From: OPU3-GD-OMZ sp964515235
Lineage (GTDB): Bacteria; Pseudomonadota; Gammaproteobacteria; Methylococcales; Methylomonadaceae
Assembly: GCA_964515235.1 (NCBI GenBank)
Contig: CAZEVO010000001.1
Location: forward strand, 1-64,000
Length of the DNA stretch: 64,000 nt
Direction: 5' to 3'
The notes beneath the pieces are model-generated. The model did not search any database. It had not been told where the DNA came from and worked only from the letters and a program-made list of their open reading frames with translations. Shown here one piece after another: positions 34,949 through 43,914 of the stretch (its first letter is position 1; each line of letters begins with the position of its first letter). A program made the position numbers and the translations under genes.

Positions 34949-35495
34949 GTGGTTCTTGTTGTTTGGGACTTTGCTTTGTCTGTCATTCTCTGTCATGGGT
35001 GAGCAAAAAGATATTCGTTTTTTAAGCAAAGATATCAGGGAAAATGAACAAGGTTTTTTTTTGGATGCGGTTATTGCCTTACAGTTAACTGAAGAAGCTA
35101 AAAAAGCGTTGCAAAGCGGGGTCTCCTTAGCATGGGTTGCTACTTTTCGAGTTTGGCGGCCGCGTGATATTTTTTGGAATGAGAAAATAGCGGAGATCAT
35201 TTGTCGGTACCAAATTAGCTATCATGCATTAATGGGTGTCTATCGAGTTAAAGATGAACAGAACGGAACAGAAACGAAATTTACCAGTCTAGAGCTAGCG
35301 CTGAAGGAAATGGGTGTTTTAAACGAAATATTGATTACAGCGGATAGAGATGCGTTTAGTGAAACAACGTATATTATCGGAGCCTTGTTTGCTTTAGATA
35401 AAGAAAGATTACCGTTACCTTTGCGGTTGGTTGCTTATTATGACTCGCAGTGGATGCTTACTAGTCAGTGGGATTTATGGTCTTTTCAAAAATAA
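34926..35495 (+). CDS. DUF4390 family exported protein
   Basis: The ~189-residue product has a signal peptide (about residues 8-25, WFLLFGTLLCLSFSVMG) and a periplasmic domain of the DUF4390 type, recognised by the core FFLDAVIALQLTEEAKKALQ and YQISYHALMGVYRVKDEQNG, and the C-terminal LPLPLRLVAYYDSQWMLTS. These proteins are regularly encoded between rsmB and ntrY; no function is known. The ATG at 34926 gives a better signal peptide than the in-frame ATGs at 34905 and 34914. It overlaps rsmB upstream and ntrY downstream, so the whole rsmB-ntrX set looks like one transcription unit. Confidence 0.88.
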   Translation: MQSSKSIKWFLLFGTLLCLSFSVMGEQKDIRFLSKDIRENEQGFFLDAVIALQLTEEAKKALQSGVSLAWVATFRVWRPRDIFWNEKIAEIICRYQISYHALMGVYRVKDEQNGTETKFTSLELALKEMGVLNEILITADRDAFSETTYIIGALFALDKERLPLPLRLVAYYDSQWMLTSQWDLWSFQK

Positions 35496-37600
35496 AACTA
35501 CCGGTTAGTGTTTTAGCAATTTTATTGCTGATTTTAGTATTGCTTTCGCTTCATTTGATGAGCTCAGCTACTCAGGCATCATCAGAGTTAAGTCAGTTAT
35601 ATTCCTCATTAGTACTTATCAATGCAGCGGGCTCAGTCATTCTTTTGTTATTGGTCGGCGTTAATGTTTATTCGTTGATTCGGCAAATTAGAAAGCGTGA
35701 AGCAGGTTCGCAGTTAACGATTAAGATGGTGTTGTTGTTTGTTTTGCTTTCATTGGCGCCAGCAGGGATTGTTTTTTACTACTCAGTTCAATTTCTGGAT
35801 CAGAGTATCGATAGTTGGTTTAATGTTGAAATCGATCGAGCTATGGATGATGCATTGGAGATTAGTCAGGTTTCTTTAGAGCAGAATATGCGTGCTCAGT
35901 TAAAGAAGTTGGAAAAGCTGGCTGAGTACATAGAAGCCGGTGAACGGGTTGATATTGAAGTGTTGCGCGATGGTATTTCTGCAGATGAGTTAACGTTACT
36001 GTCCGGTCAGGGGCATATTGTGGCTTTTAGTAGTATTTCGTCAACTATGGAATTGCCAGATGTAGAAAATACCTTGCTTATTTTGGGCGGTGGGGATAAT
36101 TACATCGGTCTCGATTCTGTGAATGATGAAGGTCTGAGTGTGCGTGCAATCGTAAAGATTCATACTGAAAACCCGCAATTCTTACAGGCATTGTTTCCAG
36201 TTTCTCAGCGTATAGCTGATCTGGCTGATTCTATTGAATTTGCTTTTGTACGTTATCAGGAAATGACTTATTTAAGGAACTCATTGAAAATAAGTTTTTC
36301 TTTGACACTAGGCTTGGTTTTATTATTGAGTTTGCTAGCCGCTATTTGGATAGCTTTTATTAGTATTCGGAACATTATTGCTCCTGTTAAACAATTAGTG
36401 AAAGGGACGCAAGCAGTTGCATCTGGGGACTATTCTCAGCAGCTTCCTGTTCGTGTGCATGATGATATGGGGTTTTTGGTTGACTCTTTTAATAAGATGA
36501 GCCGACGAGTAGGTATCGCTAGAGATGAGGCGCGATTATCAAGTATTGAAATTGAAGATCAGCGCGCTTATTTACAAACTATTTTATCCAGTTTAACGTC
36601 TGGAGTTATTAGTCTCGATGGTGACTTTAATATTCGGACTGCTAACCAAGCAGCAGATGCTATATTTCATTGTGCAATTAACCAATTCTCAGGTCAGCCG
36701 CTATTAGCATTTACGGAAGGGCGTTCCGACTTGCAGCATTTAGTGGCGATGATTCACGTTAAAATGGAATATGCGAATTTCACCTGGCAACAACATGTCA
36801 GTTTATTAGGTCCTAAAGGACGGCAGGAAATTCTGTGTCGAGGGGCGCCGTTGTTTTCTCAAAGTCATGGCCGGATTGGTGCGGTTATTGTGTTTGATGA
36901 TGTTTCTGATTTGGTTCAAGCCCAAAAGAATGCGGCATGGGGTGAAGTTGCTCGACGGTTGGCTCATGAAATAAAAAATCCATTAACACCAATTCAGTTA
37001 TCAGCTGAGAGATTACAATTAAAGCTTTCCAAGGTATTGGATGATAATTCGGCAACTATGTTAGAGCGATCAACTAAAACTATTGTTCAGCAAGTTGAGG
37101 TTATGAAGAAAATGGTGGATGAATTTGCGGAGTATGCGAAGCCATCAAAAAGAAATACGGAAAGTATATCTTTAGTTGATTTAATTCAGCAGGTGGTCGC
37201 GTTATACTCACTACAGCCGAAAACTAAATTTGAAGTGCAGTTGGGAGACAATTTACCGACCATTCAAGCAGATCCGATTCAAGTTCGTCAGGTATTACAT
37301 AATTTAATTAAGAATGCCTTGGAGGCGTTAGCCTTTGAAGGCTGTATCAGGATTGCCGTGCAGTTTTCAGATAAAAAAAATGCACAGATGATTGAGGTTG
37401 GTATTTACGATAACGGACCGGGAATCCGAGAGGAGCAAAAGGATAATATTTTTGAGCCTTATATTACACATAAAGAAAAGGGAACCGGTTTGGGGCTGGC
37501 TATTGTGAAAAAAATAGTTGAAGAGCACCGAGGTAGTATTTGGTTGGATACGGAGTATCATGAAGGGGCTGGTTTTGTGTTTCAATTGCCTCTTGAGTAA
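35477..37600 (+). CDS. ntrY: NtrY-type membrane histidine kinase
   Basis: The ~707-residue kinase senses a signal at the membrane and phosphorylates the NtrX regulator encoded next to it. It has three or four N-terminal transmembrane segments (about residues 8-25, 40-60, 80-100 and 275-300), with a periplasmic sensor region of about 150 residues between the last two. HAMP follows (about 300-355), then PAS (about 370-480), the HisKA box RRLAHEIKNPLTPIQLSAER near 492-511 with the phospho-accepting histidine, and HATPase motifs (NLIKNALEAL near 610; GIYDNGPGI near 643; GTGLGLAIVKKIV near 670). All catalytic boxes are intact. GTG 35468 is a possible longer start. Confidence 0.93.
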   Translation: MVFSKIKLPVSVLAILLLILVLLSLHLMSSATQASSELSQLYSSLVLINAAGSVILLLLVGVNVYSLIRQIRKREAGSQLTIKMVLLFVLLSLAPAGIVFYYSVQFLDQSIDSWFNVEIDRAMDDALEISQVSLEQNMRAQLKKLEKLAEYIEAGERVDIEVLRDGISADELTLLSGQGHIVAFSSISSTMELPDVENTLLILGGGDNYIGLDSVNDEGLSVRAIVKIHTENPQFLQALFPVSQRIADLADSIEFAFVRYQEMTYLRNSLKISFSLTLGLVLLLSLLAAIWIAFISIRNIIAPVKQLVKGTQAVASGDYSQQLPVRVHDDMGFLVDSFNKMSRRVGIARDEARLSSIEIEDQRAYLQTILSSLTSGVISLDGDFNIRTANQAADAIFHCAINQFSGQPLLAFTEGRSDLQHLVAMIHVKMEYANFTWQQHVSLLGPKGRQEILCRGAPLFSQSHGRIGAVIVFDDVSDLVQAQKNAAWGEVARRLAHEIKNPLTPIQLSAERLQLKLSKVLDDNSATMLERSTKTIVQQVEVMKKMVDEFAEYAKPSKRNTESISLVDLIQQVVALYSLQPKTKFEVQLGDNLPTIQADPIQVRQVLHNLIKNALEALAFEGCIRIAVQFSDKKNAQMIEVGIYDNGPGIREEQKDNIFEPYITHKEKGTGLGLAIVKKIVEEHRGSIWLDTEYHEGAGFVFQLPLE

Positions 37601-37627
37601 TTAATAATAATTGGGACAAAATTAACT

Positions 37628-38989
37628 ATGTCAAAGCATAATACGAAAGTATTGATTGTAGATGATGAGCCAGATATTCGTCAGTTGGTTTATGAGATTC
37701 TTAAGGATGAAGGTTATCAAGTTGCTATGGCGGAAAACGCACAGGTAGCAAGAGAGCTTAAGCAAAGTGATCAGCCTGATTTGATTTTATTGGATATTTG
37801 GATGCCAGATACGGATGGCATAACGCTTCTTAAGGAGTGGGTTTCAGATGGGGTTTTGAATGTGCCGATAATAATGATGTCAGGGCATGGAACTATAGAA
37901 ACTGCAGTAGAAGCAACGCGTTTAGGGGCTTATGATTTTCTAGAAAAACCATTGTCTTTGGCGAAATTATTATTAGTTGTTGAAAGAGGGTTGGAAGCCA
38001 GTTTACTGAAAAGCGAGAATGCAGGTTTAAAATTGCAACTTAACAGATTAGTTGACCCTGTTGGGAGTGGGGCCAATATTGAGCAATTGAAAGATCAATT
38101 AAAACGATTAGCTCAACATGATGCGCGGGTGCTTTTTTCAGGTGAAGGGGGTGCGGGAAAGGAATTATTTGCTCGGTACCTTCATAATGCTAGTCCCCGA
38201 CGCTCTGGGCCGTTTGTTGACGTGTCGGTAGGGAGTATTGCATCAGAGAATGCTGCGACTGAATTTTTTGGTACAGAAGAATCAGGAAAAATATATCCAG
38301 GATTGTTGGAAAGGGCGCATGGTGGAGTGCTGTTTTTGGGTGAAGTAGCTGACATGGATCTGGAGACGCAGCTACGTTTAGTGAGCGCGATGGACTCAAG
38401 TTCATTTTTGCGGGTAGGAGGCAGTACCCCGGTTTCTGTCGATGTTAGGGTTATTGCGTCCACGCGAGTATCATTAGAAGCAGAGGTTCGTGCTGGCCAG
38501 TTTCGTCAAGATCTTTTTTATTTGTTGAATGTCGTCAGTTTTGATATTCCGCCGTTACGGGAGCATAGTGAGGATATTCCCTTACTATTGAGTTTTTATA
38601 TTGATTTCTTTGTAAAAGAGGAAAAGTTGTCGTATCGTAAATTTTCAATAGCGGCGCAGAACTTTCTGCGGAATTATGCATGGCCAGGGAATGTGCGGGA
38701 GTTGAAGAATGTCGTTCAACGATTACTTATACTCGGTGTTGGTGAAGAGATTGATGTTGACGAAGTGAAAAAAGCGTTAGGATCTGCAGTTTCTGAAGTT
38801 TCTGAAGTTTCTGCGATGCCTGAATTCTTTAATTTATCATTAAAAGAGGCGAGGGAGCAGTTTGAAAAGTCTTATATTCAGTATCATTTTGAGTGTACAG
38901 GCGGGAGTGTTGCTAAGCTTTCGGCAGTAATTGGAATGGAAAGAACCCACTTGTATCGGAAGTTACATGCCTTAAAGATTAAATTATAG
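37628..38989 (+). CDS. ntrX: NtrX-like response regulator with degenerate AAA+ domain
   Basis: The 453-residue protein has a receiver domain (Asp12, Asp13, phospho-acceptor Asp56, EKPL near 107), a central AAA+ domain (about 145-375) and a C-terminal Fis-type helix-turn-helix (GSVAKLSAVIGMERTHLYRK near 428-447). The AAA+ part is unusual: Walker A is GEGGAGKE, the GAFTGA sigma-54 loop is absent (the region reads EESGKIYPG), Walker B is LFLGEVADM with Gly for Asp, sensor I reads IASTR for the usual IAATN, and RQDLFYLLNV has lost an arginine. It probably acts as a DNA-binding regulator without sigma-54 ATPase activity. A short repeat encodes SEVSEVSA in the linker. Confidence 0.9.
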   Translation: MSKHNTKVLIVDDEPDIRQLVYEILKDEGYQVAMAENAQVARELKQSDQPDLILLDIWMPDTDGITLLKEWVSDGVLNVPIIMMSGHGTIETAVEATRLGAYDFLEKPLSLAKLLLVVERGLEASLLKSENAGLKLQLNRLVDPVGSGANIEQLKDQLKRLAQHDARVLFSGEGGAGKELFARYLHNASPRRSGPFVDVSVGSIASENAATEFFGTEESGKIYPGLLERAHGGVLFLGEVADMDLETQLRLVSAMDSSSFLRVGGSTPVSVDVRVIASTRVSLEAEVRAGQFRQDLFYLLNVVSFDIPPLREHSEDIPLLLSFYIDFFVKEEKLSYRKFSIAAQNFLRNYAWPGNVRELKNVVQRLLILGVGEEIDVDEVKKALGSAVSEVSEVSAMPEFFNLSLKEAREQFEKSYIQYHFECTGGSVAKLSAVIGMERTHLYRKLHALKIKL

Positions 38990-39019
38990 GTCTAACGGTA
39001 AGTTGTGTAGATAAAAGAC

Positions 39020-39048
39020 TTGATGAGTAGTATTTTATTCATTATAAT
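39020..39048 (+). promoter_or_regulatory. Sigma-70-type promoter of rplM-rpsI
   Basis: TTGATG (39020-39025) and TATAAT (39043-39048) are separated by exactly 17 bases and lie about 40 bases before the rplM start. The -10 is a perfect match and the -35 matches at four of six positions (TTGAxx). Confidence 0.75.
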
Positions 39049-39087
39049 TACCGGTTTTATATTGTCTCAATCAAATACGAAGCACTG

Positions 39088-39516
39088 ATGAAAACATTTA
39101 GCGCAAAACCAGCAGAGGTGAAACGTGATTGGTATGTTGTTGATGCTGAGGGGAAGACTTTAGGTCGGCTCTCAAGCGAGATTGCAAAACGTTTACGCGG
39201 AAAACACAAACCAGTATATACGCCCCATGTTGATACCGGAGATTACATTATTGTAATTAATGCGGAAAAAATCCATGTTACGGGTAATAAGGAAAAAGAT
39301 AAAGTCTATTATCATCATACAGGCTATGTCGGAAACCTTAAGTCGGTTAACCTCAACAAATTAAGAAGAACATTCCCTGACCGAATCATTAAAACGGCTG
39401 TTAAAGGAATGTTACCTAAGAACCCATTGGGCAGAGCAATGTTTCGCAAGTTGAAAGTATATGCAGGTCCTAACCATGATCATCAGGCGCAACAGCCTAA
39501 GGTTCTGGAAATCTAG
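39088..39516 (+). CDS. rplM: 50S ribosomal protein L13
   Basis: L13 is an early-assembling 23S rRNA-binding protein. The 142-residue product has the canonical N-terminus MKTFSAKPAEVKRDWYVVDA, ending the first block with GKTLGRLSSEIAKRLRGKHK, and the family motif HHTGYVGNLKSVN near 77-89. The block AVKGMLPKNPLGRAMFRKLK near 109-128 is also present. Length is exactly that of the E. coli protein. rpsI follows after 20 bases, as in nearly all bacteria, and a good promoter lies upstream. Confidence 0.99.
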   Translation: MKTFSAKPAEVKRDWYVVDAEGKTLGRLSSEIAKRLRGKHKPVYTPHVDTGDYIIVINAEKIHVTGNKEKDKVYYHHTGYVGNLKSVNLNKLRRTFPDRIIKTAVKGMLPKNPLGRAMFRKLKVYAGPNHDHQAQQPKVLEI

Positions 39517-39536
39517 AGAATTAGTAGGAAAAAACT

Positions 39537-39929
39537 ATGGCAGAAGTTCAGTATTATGGAACAGGACGACGTAAAAGTGCAGTTGCACGCGTTTATGCGA
39601 AAAAAGGTTCTGGTCAAATTACCATTAACAACAAAAATATTGATGATTATTTTGGACGCAAAACAGACCAAATGGTTGTGCGTCAACCATTAGAGCACCT
39701 TGAAATGACATCAGACTTTGATCTTGATGTGTTTGTTAAAGGCAGCGGTCCTTCGGGACAAGCTGGTGCTATTCGTCATGGTCTTTCTCGGGCATTAATG
39801 GAGTTTGATGAGACGCTACGACCCTCTTTACGTGCCGCCGGATTTGTTACTCGTGATTCACGAAAAGTTGAGCGTAAGAAAGTGGGGCTTCATAAAGCGA
39901 GAAAACGTCCTCAATACTCAAAACGTTAA
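39537..39929 (+). CDS. rpsI: 30S ribosomal protein S9
   Basis: S9 binds the 3' domain of 16S rRNA and its C-terminal tail reaches the P-site tRNA. The 130-residue product has the expected YYGTGRRKSAVARVYAKKGS (residues 6-25), GQAGAIRHGLSRALMEFDE near 75-93 and the basic C-terminus KARKRPQYSKR. Length and ends are canonical. It is the second gene of the rplM-rpsI operon and is followed by a terminator about 90 bases downstream. Confidence 0.99.
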   Translation: MAEVQYYGTGRRKSAVARVYAKKGSGQITINNKNIDDYFGRKTDQMVVRQPLEHLEMTSDFDLDVFVKGSGPSGQAGAIRHGLSRALMEFDETLRPSLRAAGFVTRDSRKVERKKVGLHKARKRPQYSKR

Positions 39930-40019
39930 TTTCTGTTGTTTTGTTATTTTTTTCCTTTTTTCAAGGGTGGTAGTTGATTTTTGATATTAGGAAATAATTG
40001 ATCAAGCAATATTAGGGAA

Positions 40020-40055
40020 GGTTGTAGTTTATTAGTAACTGCGGCCTTTTTTTTT
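40020..40055 (+). terminator. Rho-independent terminator after rplM-rpsI
   Basis: GGTTGTAGT (40020-40028) pairs with ACTGCGGCC (40038-40046) as RNA over nine positions, three of them G-U wobbles, with a loop of nine, followed by nine T (40047-40055). It ends the ribosomal operon just before fhcB. The fhcB start at 40094 leaves little room for a promoter after it, so the fhc promoter may overlap the hairpin. Confidence 0.75.
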
Positions 40056-40093
40056 AGATAAATTTCTTGTGGAAAACCCACATAGGACGATAT

Positions 40094-41350
40094 ATGACAA
40101 CAAAAACTGAAGTTCCCAGTCCTTTTTGCGGCATGGGGACAGATGACTTGGTGCTTAATGTGGAAGGTTTGTCTATTAATGTACTTGCCAATGGTTGCGC
40201 GATTAATACGCCAGCATTTGAACAGGCCATTGAAGAGATAACGCCAAGAGTTAAAGGGAAGGAGGTCACGCTTGAGACCGCAGTGAAAAAAGCAGCAGAA
40301 CTTCTGGTCGCTTCTAATCAAACATTGATAGGTGGCTGTGCAACGGATGTTAATGGTATGCGTGCTTTAGTTTCACTTGCAGATCATCATGGTGCAGTCG
40401 TCGATAATATTGCTTTTAATGCCTCGCGCCGGAATATTCTTGCTCTGCAAGATTCTGGTTGGATGAATACAACGTTGGCGGAGGTTAAAAACCGGTGTGA
40501 TTTATTGCTGGTTATCGGTACCGATTTAGAAAAAATCTCACCGAGGTTTTATGAGCAGTTTATCTGGAACGAGGCGCCTATGTTTCTAGATGAGGGAACA
40601 GATCGTAAAGTGGTTTATTTAGGTAAGGAACCTTCAGGTCAGGCAACAGTATCGCCGACAGGTGTTCAGGCTAAAGTGTTGTCGTGTGCAGATGAGGATT
40701 TGCCTGAAGTAGTAGCGGTTTTAAGGGCATTAATAAAAGGCCGAAAAATACCCCATTATAAAATAGATGGTATTGCTATAACTGATTTAAAGGCACTGGC
40801 TGAGGAGCTAAAACAGGCGAGATATGGCGTGGTAACGTGGTCAGCCAGCGAACTAAATTTTTCACATGCTGAATTAACCGTTCAGGCTATTTGTGAATTG
40901 GTTAAAGAACTTAATAAACAAACACGCTGTTCTGGATTGCCGTTGGGAGGGTGTGAAGGTGATCAAACAGCTAATCAAGTGAGTGCTTGGTTAACAGGTT
41001 ACCCTGCCCGATTATCCTTTTTGAAAGGCTTTCCCGATTATGATCCTTTTCTTTATGAAACAGATTTTTTATTGAAAAACAAAGAAGTTGATGTGATGGT
41101 ATGGGTGCATGATTTTAATACACAGGCGGTGCCGCCCTCTGATGTTATTCCATTAATTGTGGTCGGTCGTTCAGGGATGCATTTTGAAAAAGAACCTGAT
41201 GTTTTTATTCCGGTTGGTACCCCTGGGATTGATCATTATGGCCATGCTTTTAGAATGGATAGTGTGGTTGCTATTCGCTTACAAAAACTAAGAGAGTCAG
41301 GGTTGCCGTCAACTGCGGAAGTTCTGACATTAATTGATCAGGCGTTATAG
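40094..41350 (+). CDS. fhcB: Formyltransferase/hydrolase complex subunit B (formylmethanofuran dehydrogenase B homologue)
   Basis: FhcB is a subunit of the bacterial formyltransferase/hydrolase complex, related to subunit B of archaeal formylmethanofuran dehydrogenase but without the oxidoreductase role. The ~418-residue product begins MTTKTEVPSPFCGMGTDDLV; the archaeal N-terminal iron-sulfur cysteine cluster is reduced to one cysteine here plus Cys35. The family stretch GGCATDVNGMRALVSLADHH near 80-100 is retained. ATG 40094 is chosen over the upstream TTG 40067 because AGGA lies about seven bases before it and the N-terminus then fits the family. fhcA starts three bases after the stop: order B-A-D-C, as in methylotrophs. 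Confidence 0.94.
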   Translation: MTTKTEVPSPFCGMGTDDLVLNVEGLSINVLANGCAINTPAFEQAIEEITPRVKGKEVTLETAVKKAAELLVASNQTLIGGCATDVNGMRALVSLADHHGAVVDNIAFNASRRNILALQDSGWMNTTLAEVKNRCDLLLVIGTDLEKISPRFYEQFIWNEAPMFLDEGTDRKVVYLGKEPSGQATVSPTGVQAKVLSCADEDLPEVVAVLRALIKGRKIPHYKIDGIAITDLKALAEELKQARYGVVTWSASELNFSHAELTVQAICELVKELNKQTRCSGLPLGGCEGDQTANQVSAWLTGYPARLSFLKGFPDYDPFLYETDFLLKNKEVDVMVWVHDFNTQAVPPSDVIPLIVVGRSGMHFEKEPDVFIPVGTPGIDHYGHAFRMDSVVAIRLQKLRESGLPSTAEVLTLIDQAL

Positions 41351-41353
41351 AAA

Positions 41354-43018
41354 ATGATAATAAAACTTACCGGTGGTCTGGTTTTTGACCCAGAAAATAA
41401 TATTAATGGCAAAGTTCTGGATATTTATATCGATAATAATCGAATTGTATCTGGAGCAGAAGTGACGCAGGTTGATCAGGAAATTGATCTTTATGGGAAA
41501 GTAGTAATGGCCGGAGCCATCGACATGCATACCCATGTTGGTGGCGGTAAAAATAATATTGCCAGAATTTTATTACCAGAAGATCAGCGGGCTGATCCGG
41601 TTGCTGTCACTGAAATAACGCGGTCAGGGACAGGTCGGGCTTTACCCTCTTCTTATATTACTGGGTATCGATATGCTGAAATGGGTTATACGTCGGTTTT
41701 CGAGCCTGCGGTATTACCAGTTAATGCTCGTCAAGCGCATATGGAAATGGGTGATATTCCTATTTTGGATAAAGGTGGCTATGTTCTGATCGGAAGTGAT
41801 GATTATTTTTTGCAGATGATGGCTGCTAAGAAAGATCAGCAAGCAATAAATGATTATGTGGCTTGGATACTTAATGCTACAAAAGGAATTGGTGTAAAAG
41901 TTGTTAATCCGGGTGGAATTAATGCTTTCAAGTTTAATCAGCGCCAACTTGATTTGGACGAATATAATCAATTTTACAATGTGACGCCTAGAGATATTCT
42001 TAGTGTACTGGCAACGGCGGTCAAAGAGTTGGGAATTGCACATCCATTGCATGTGCATGGTTGTAACTTAGGAGTGCCAGGGAATAAAGATACGACATTA
42101 GCAACCATTGGTAGTGTTGATGGGTTGCCCATGCATTTAACGCATATTCAGTTTCATAGTTATGGCCTTGAGGGTGATTTCAAGTTTTCATCTGGAGCTG
42201 CTGAGATTGCTGAGGCTATTAACAAGAATAAGAATATTACTGTTGATGTGGGGCAGGTCATGTTTGGTCAAACAGTTACGGCATCGGGAGATAGCATGAA
42301 ACAGTATGCTAATCATCAGCATGCTAATCCCAATAAATGGGTCTGTATGGATATTGAATGTGATGCTGGTTGCGGGCTGGTTCCATTTAAGTACCGGGAT
42401 CAGAATTTTGTGAATGCTTTGCAGTGGGCGATTGGGCTAGAAACCTTTCTTTTAGTTGAGGATCCTTGGCGAATATTTTTAACTACAGACCATCCAAATG
42501 GTGCTCCTTTTACTTCTTATCCGCATTTAATCCGCTTGCTTATGGATCGAAGTTTTCGCAACGATATGCTGAAAACGATTCATCCTGAAGCGCAGAAGAT
42601 GACCACACTGGCAGCTATTGAAAGAGAGTACTCCTTGCAAGAGATTGCCATTATGACGCGTGCTGGAGCTGCGAAGTTAGTTGGTTTGGCTGATCGTGGT
42701 CATTTGGGCGTGGGTGCCTTTGCTGATATTACGGTATATACGCCTAATGATAATCGGGAGGAGATGTTTGCAACACCTGATTATGTTTTTAAGGATGGTG
42801 AGTTAGTGGTTCAAGATGGTGAAATTGTTCATATTAAATGGGGTACTACGAACATTGTTAGGCCTGAATTTGATAAGGGTATTGAAAAGGATCTGGCAAA
42901 ATATTTTAATCGGCACATGACCATGAAAATGGGAAACTTCAAGATCAGTAATGATGAAATGACTGAAGACGGTCGGAATACGTTGACCATTCAGGAAACG
43001 AAGAGGGTTACGGTATGA
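41354..43018 (+). CDS. fhcA: Formyltransferase/hydrolase complex subunit A
   Basis: FhcA is the amidohydrolase-fold subunit that hydrolyses the formyl group from formyl-methylofuran to formate. The 554-residue product shows the metal-binding start GAIDMHTHVGGGK (His59, His61), HPLHVHGCNLGVPGNKDTT near residue 230-248, HLTHIQFHSYG near 258, and FLTTDHPNGAPFTSYPHLIR near 375-394 with the catalytic aspartate. A GIGVKVVNPGG segment near 175 holds a lysine that could be the carboxylated metal bridge, as in related structures. So the hydrolase site looks complete. It overlaps fhcD by four bases. Confidence 0.96.
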   Translation: MIIKLTGGLVFDPENNINGKVLDIYIDNNRIVSGAEVTQVDQEIDLYGKVVMAGAIDMHTHVGGGKNNIARILLPEDQRADPVAVTEITRSGTGRALPSSYITGYRYAEMGYTSVFEPAVLPVNARQAHMEMGDIPILDKGGYVLIGSDDYFLQMMAAKKDQQAINDYVAWILNATKGIGVKVVNPGGINAFKFNQRQLDLDEYNQFYNVTPRDILSVLATAVKELGIAHPLHVHGCNLGVPGNKDTTLATIGSVDGLPMHLTHIQFHSYGLEGDFKFSSGAAEIAEAINKNKNITVDVGQVMFGQTVTASGDSMKQYANHQHANPNKWVCMDIECDAGCGLVPFKYRDQNFVNALQWAIGLETFLLVEDPWRIFLTTDHPNGAPFTSYPHLIRLLMDRSFRNDMLKTIHPEAQKMTTLAAIEREYSLQEIAIMTRAGAAKLVGLADRGHLGVGAFADITVYTPNDNREEMFATPDYVFKDGELVVQDGEIVHIKWGTTNIVRPEFDKGIEKDLAKYFNRHMTMKMGNFKISNDEMTEDGRNTLTIQETKRVTV

Positions 43019-43914
43019 TCGTGAATGGTGTATTAATTGATCATACCTTTGCGGAAGCATTTCCGATGAAGGCAACGCGTGTCATCATTACGGCACAAAC
43101 AGAGCAGTGGGCTTTTAATGCGGCTAAATCAATGACTGGCTTTGCGACGTCAGTTATAGGTTGTGGTTGTGAAGCGGATATTGAACGTTACTTAAAACCT
43201 TCAGAAACACCGGATGGACGTCCTGGTGTTTCAGCCATGTTGTTTACCATGGGGGCCAAATCATTAGTAAAGCAGATTGAAACGAGAGCAGGACAAAGTG
43301 TATTGACTTCACCTACTTCTGCATTGTTCTCAGGTATTGATGGGGGTAAACGGATTCCATTGGGTAAAAATTTGCGCTATTTTGGAGATGGTTTTCAGAC
43401 TTCTAAAGTAATCAATGATAATCGTTATTGGCGAATTCCTGTAATGGATGGGGAGTTTCTGGTTGAGGAGACAACGGGGCAGGTTAATGCGATTGGTGGG
43501 GGTAATTTACTTATTCTGGCAGAGTCTGAGGTGGACGCATTAGAGGCTTGTGAAAAAGCCGTTCTTGAAATGCGAAAAGTACCTAATGTTATCTTACCTT
43601 TTCCGGGAGGCGTAGTACGATCAGGTTCTAAAGTTGGGTCAAAGTACCCGGCGTTGACCGCGTCAACTAATGATGCTTTTTGTCCAACTTTAAAAGGTAT
43701 TACAACGTCTGAGTTATCGCCAGAGATCGAGTCAGTGATGGAAATTGTTATTGATGGGCTGAGTGAGGCTGATATTAAAAAAGCGATGAAAGTAGGAATG
43801 GAGACCTTTTGTTCGATTGGTGCCTATAATGGTGTTAAACGCATTAGTGCGGGTAATTATGGTGGTAAATTAGGCCCCTATCATTTTCATTTACAGGAGA
43901 TCATGAATGACTGA
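43015..43914 (+). CDS. fhcD: Formylmethanofuran:tetrahydromethanopterin formyltransferase (complex subunit D)
   Basis: FhcD (Ftr) moves the formyl group between tetrahydromethanopterin and the furan cofactor; in bacteria it works in the oxidative direction within the Fhc complex. The 299-residue length matches Ftr (about 297-310). Family regions: N-terminal NGVLIDHTFAEAFPMKATRV (3-22), TSVIGCGCEADIERYL near 43-58, RPGVSAMLFTMG near 67-78, IPLGKNLRYFGDGFQTSK near 115-132, and GAYNGVKRISAGNYGGKLGP near 273-292. It overlaps both neighbours by a few bases. Confidence 0.97.
   Translation: MIVNGVLIDHTFAEAFPMKATRVIITAQTEQWAFNAAKSMTGFATSVIGCGCEADIERYLKPSETPDGRPGVSAMLFTMGAKSLVKQIETRAGQSVLTSPTSALFSGIDGGKRIPLGKNLRYFGDGFQTSKVINDNRYWRIPVMDGEFLVEETTGQVNAIGGGNLLILAESEVDALEACEKAVLEMRKVPNVILPFPGGVVRSGSKVGSKYPALTASTNDAFCPTLKGITTSELSPEIESVMEIVIDGLSEADIKKAMKVGMETFCSIGAYNGVKRISAGNYGGKLGPYHFHLQEIMND

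Noticed and set aside
40067..40093. TTG start giving nine extra residues for FhcB
   Set aside because: The downstream ATG at 40094 has a better-placed Shine-Dalgarno sequence and gives the usual family N-terminus.
41714..42058. 114-residue minus-strand frame within fhcA
   Set aside because: Antisense to a fully conserved enzyme gene and without a plausible start signal.
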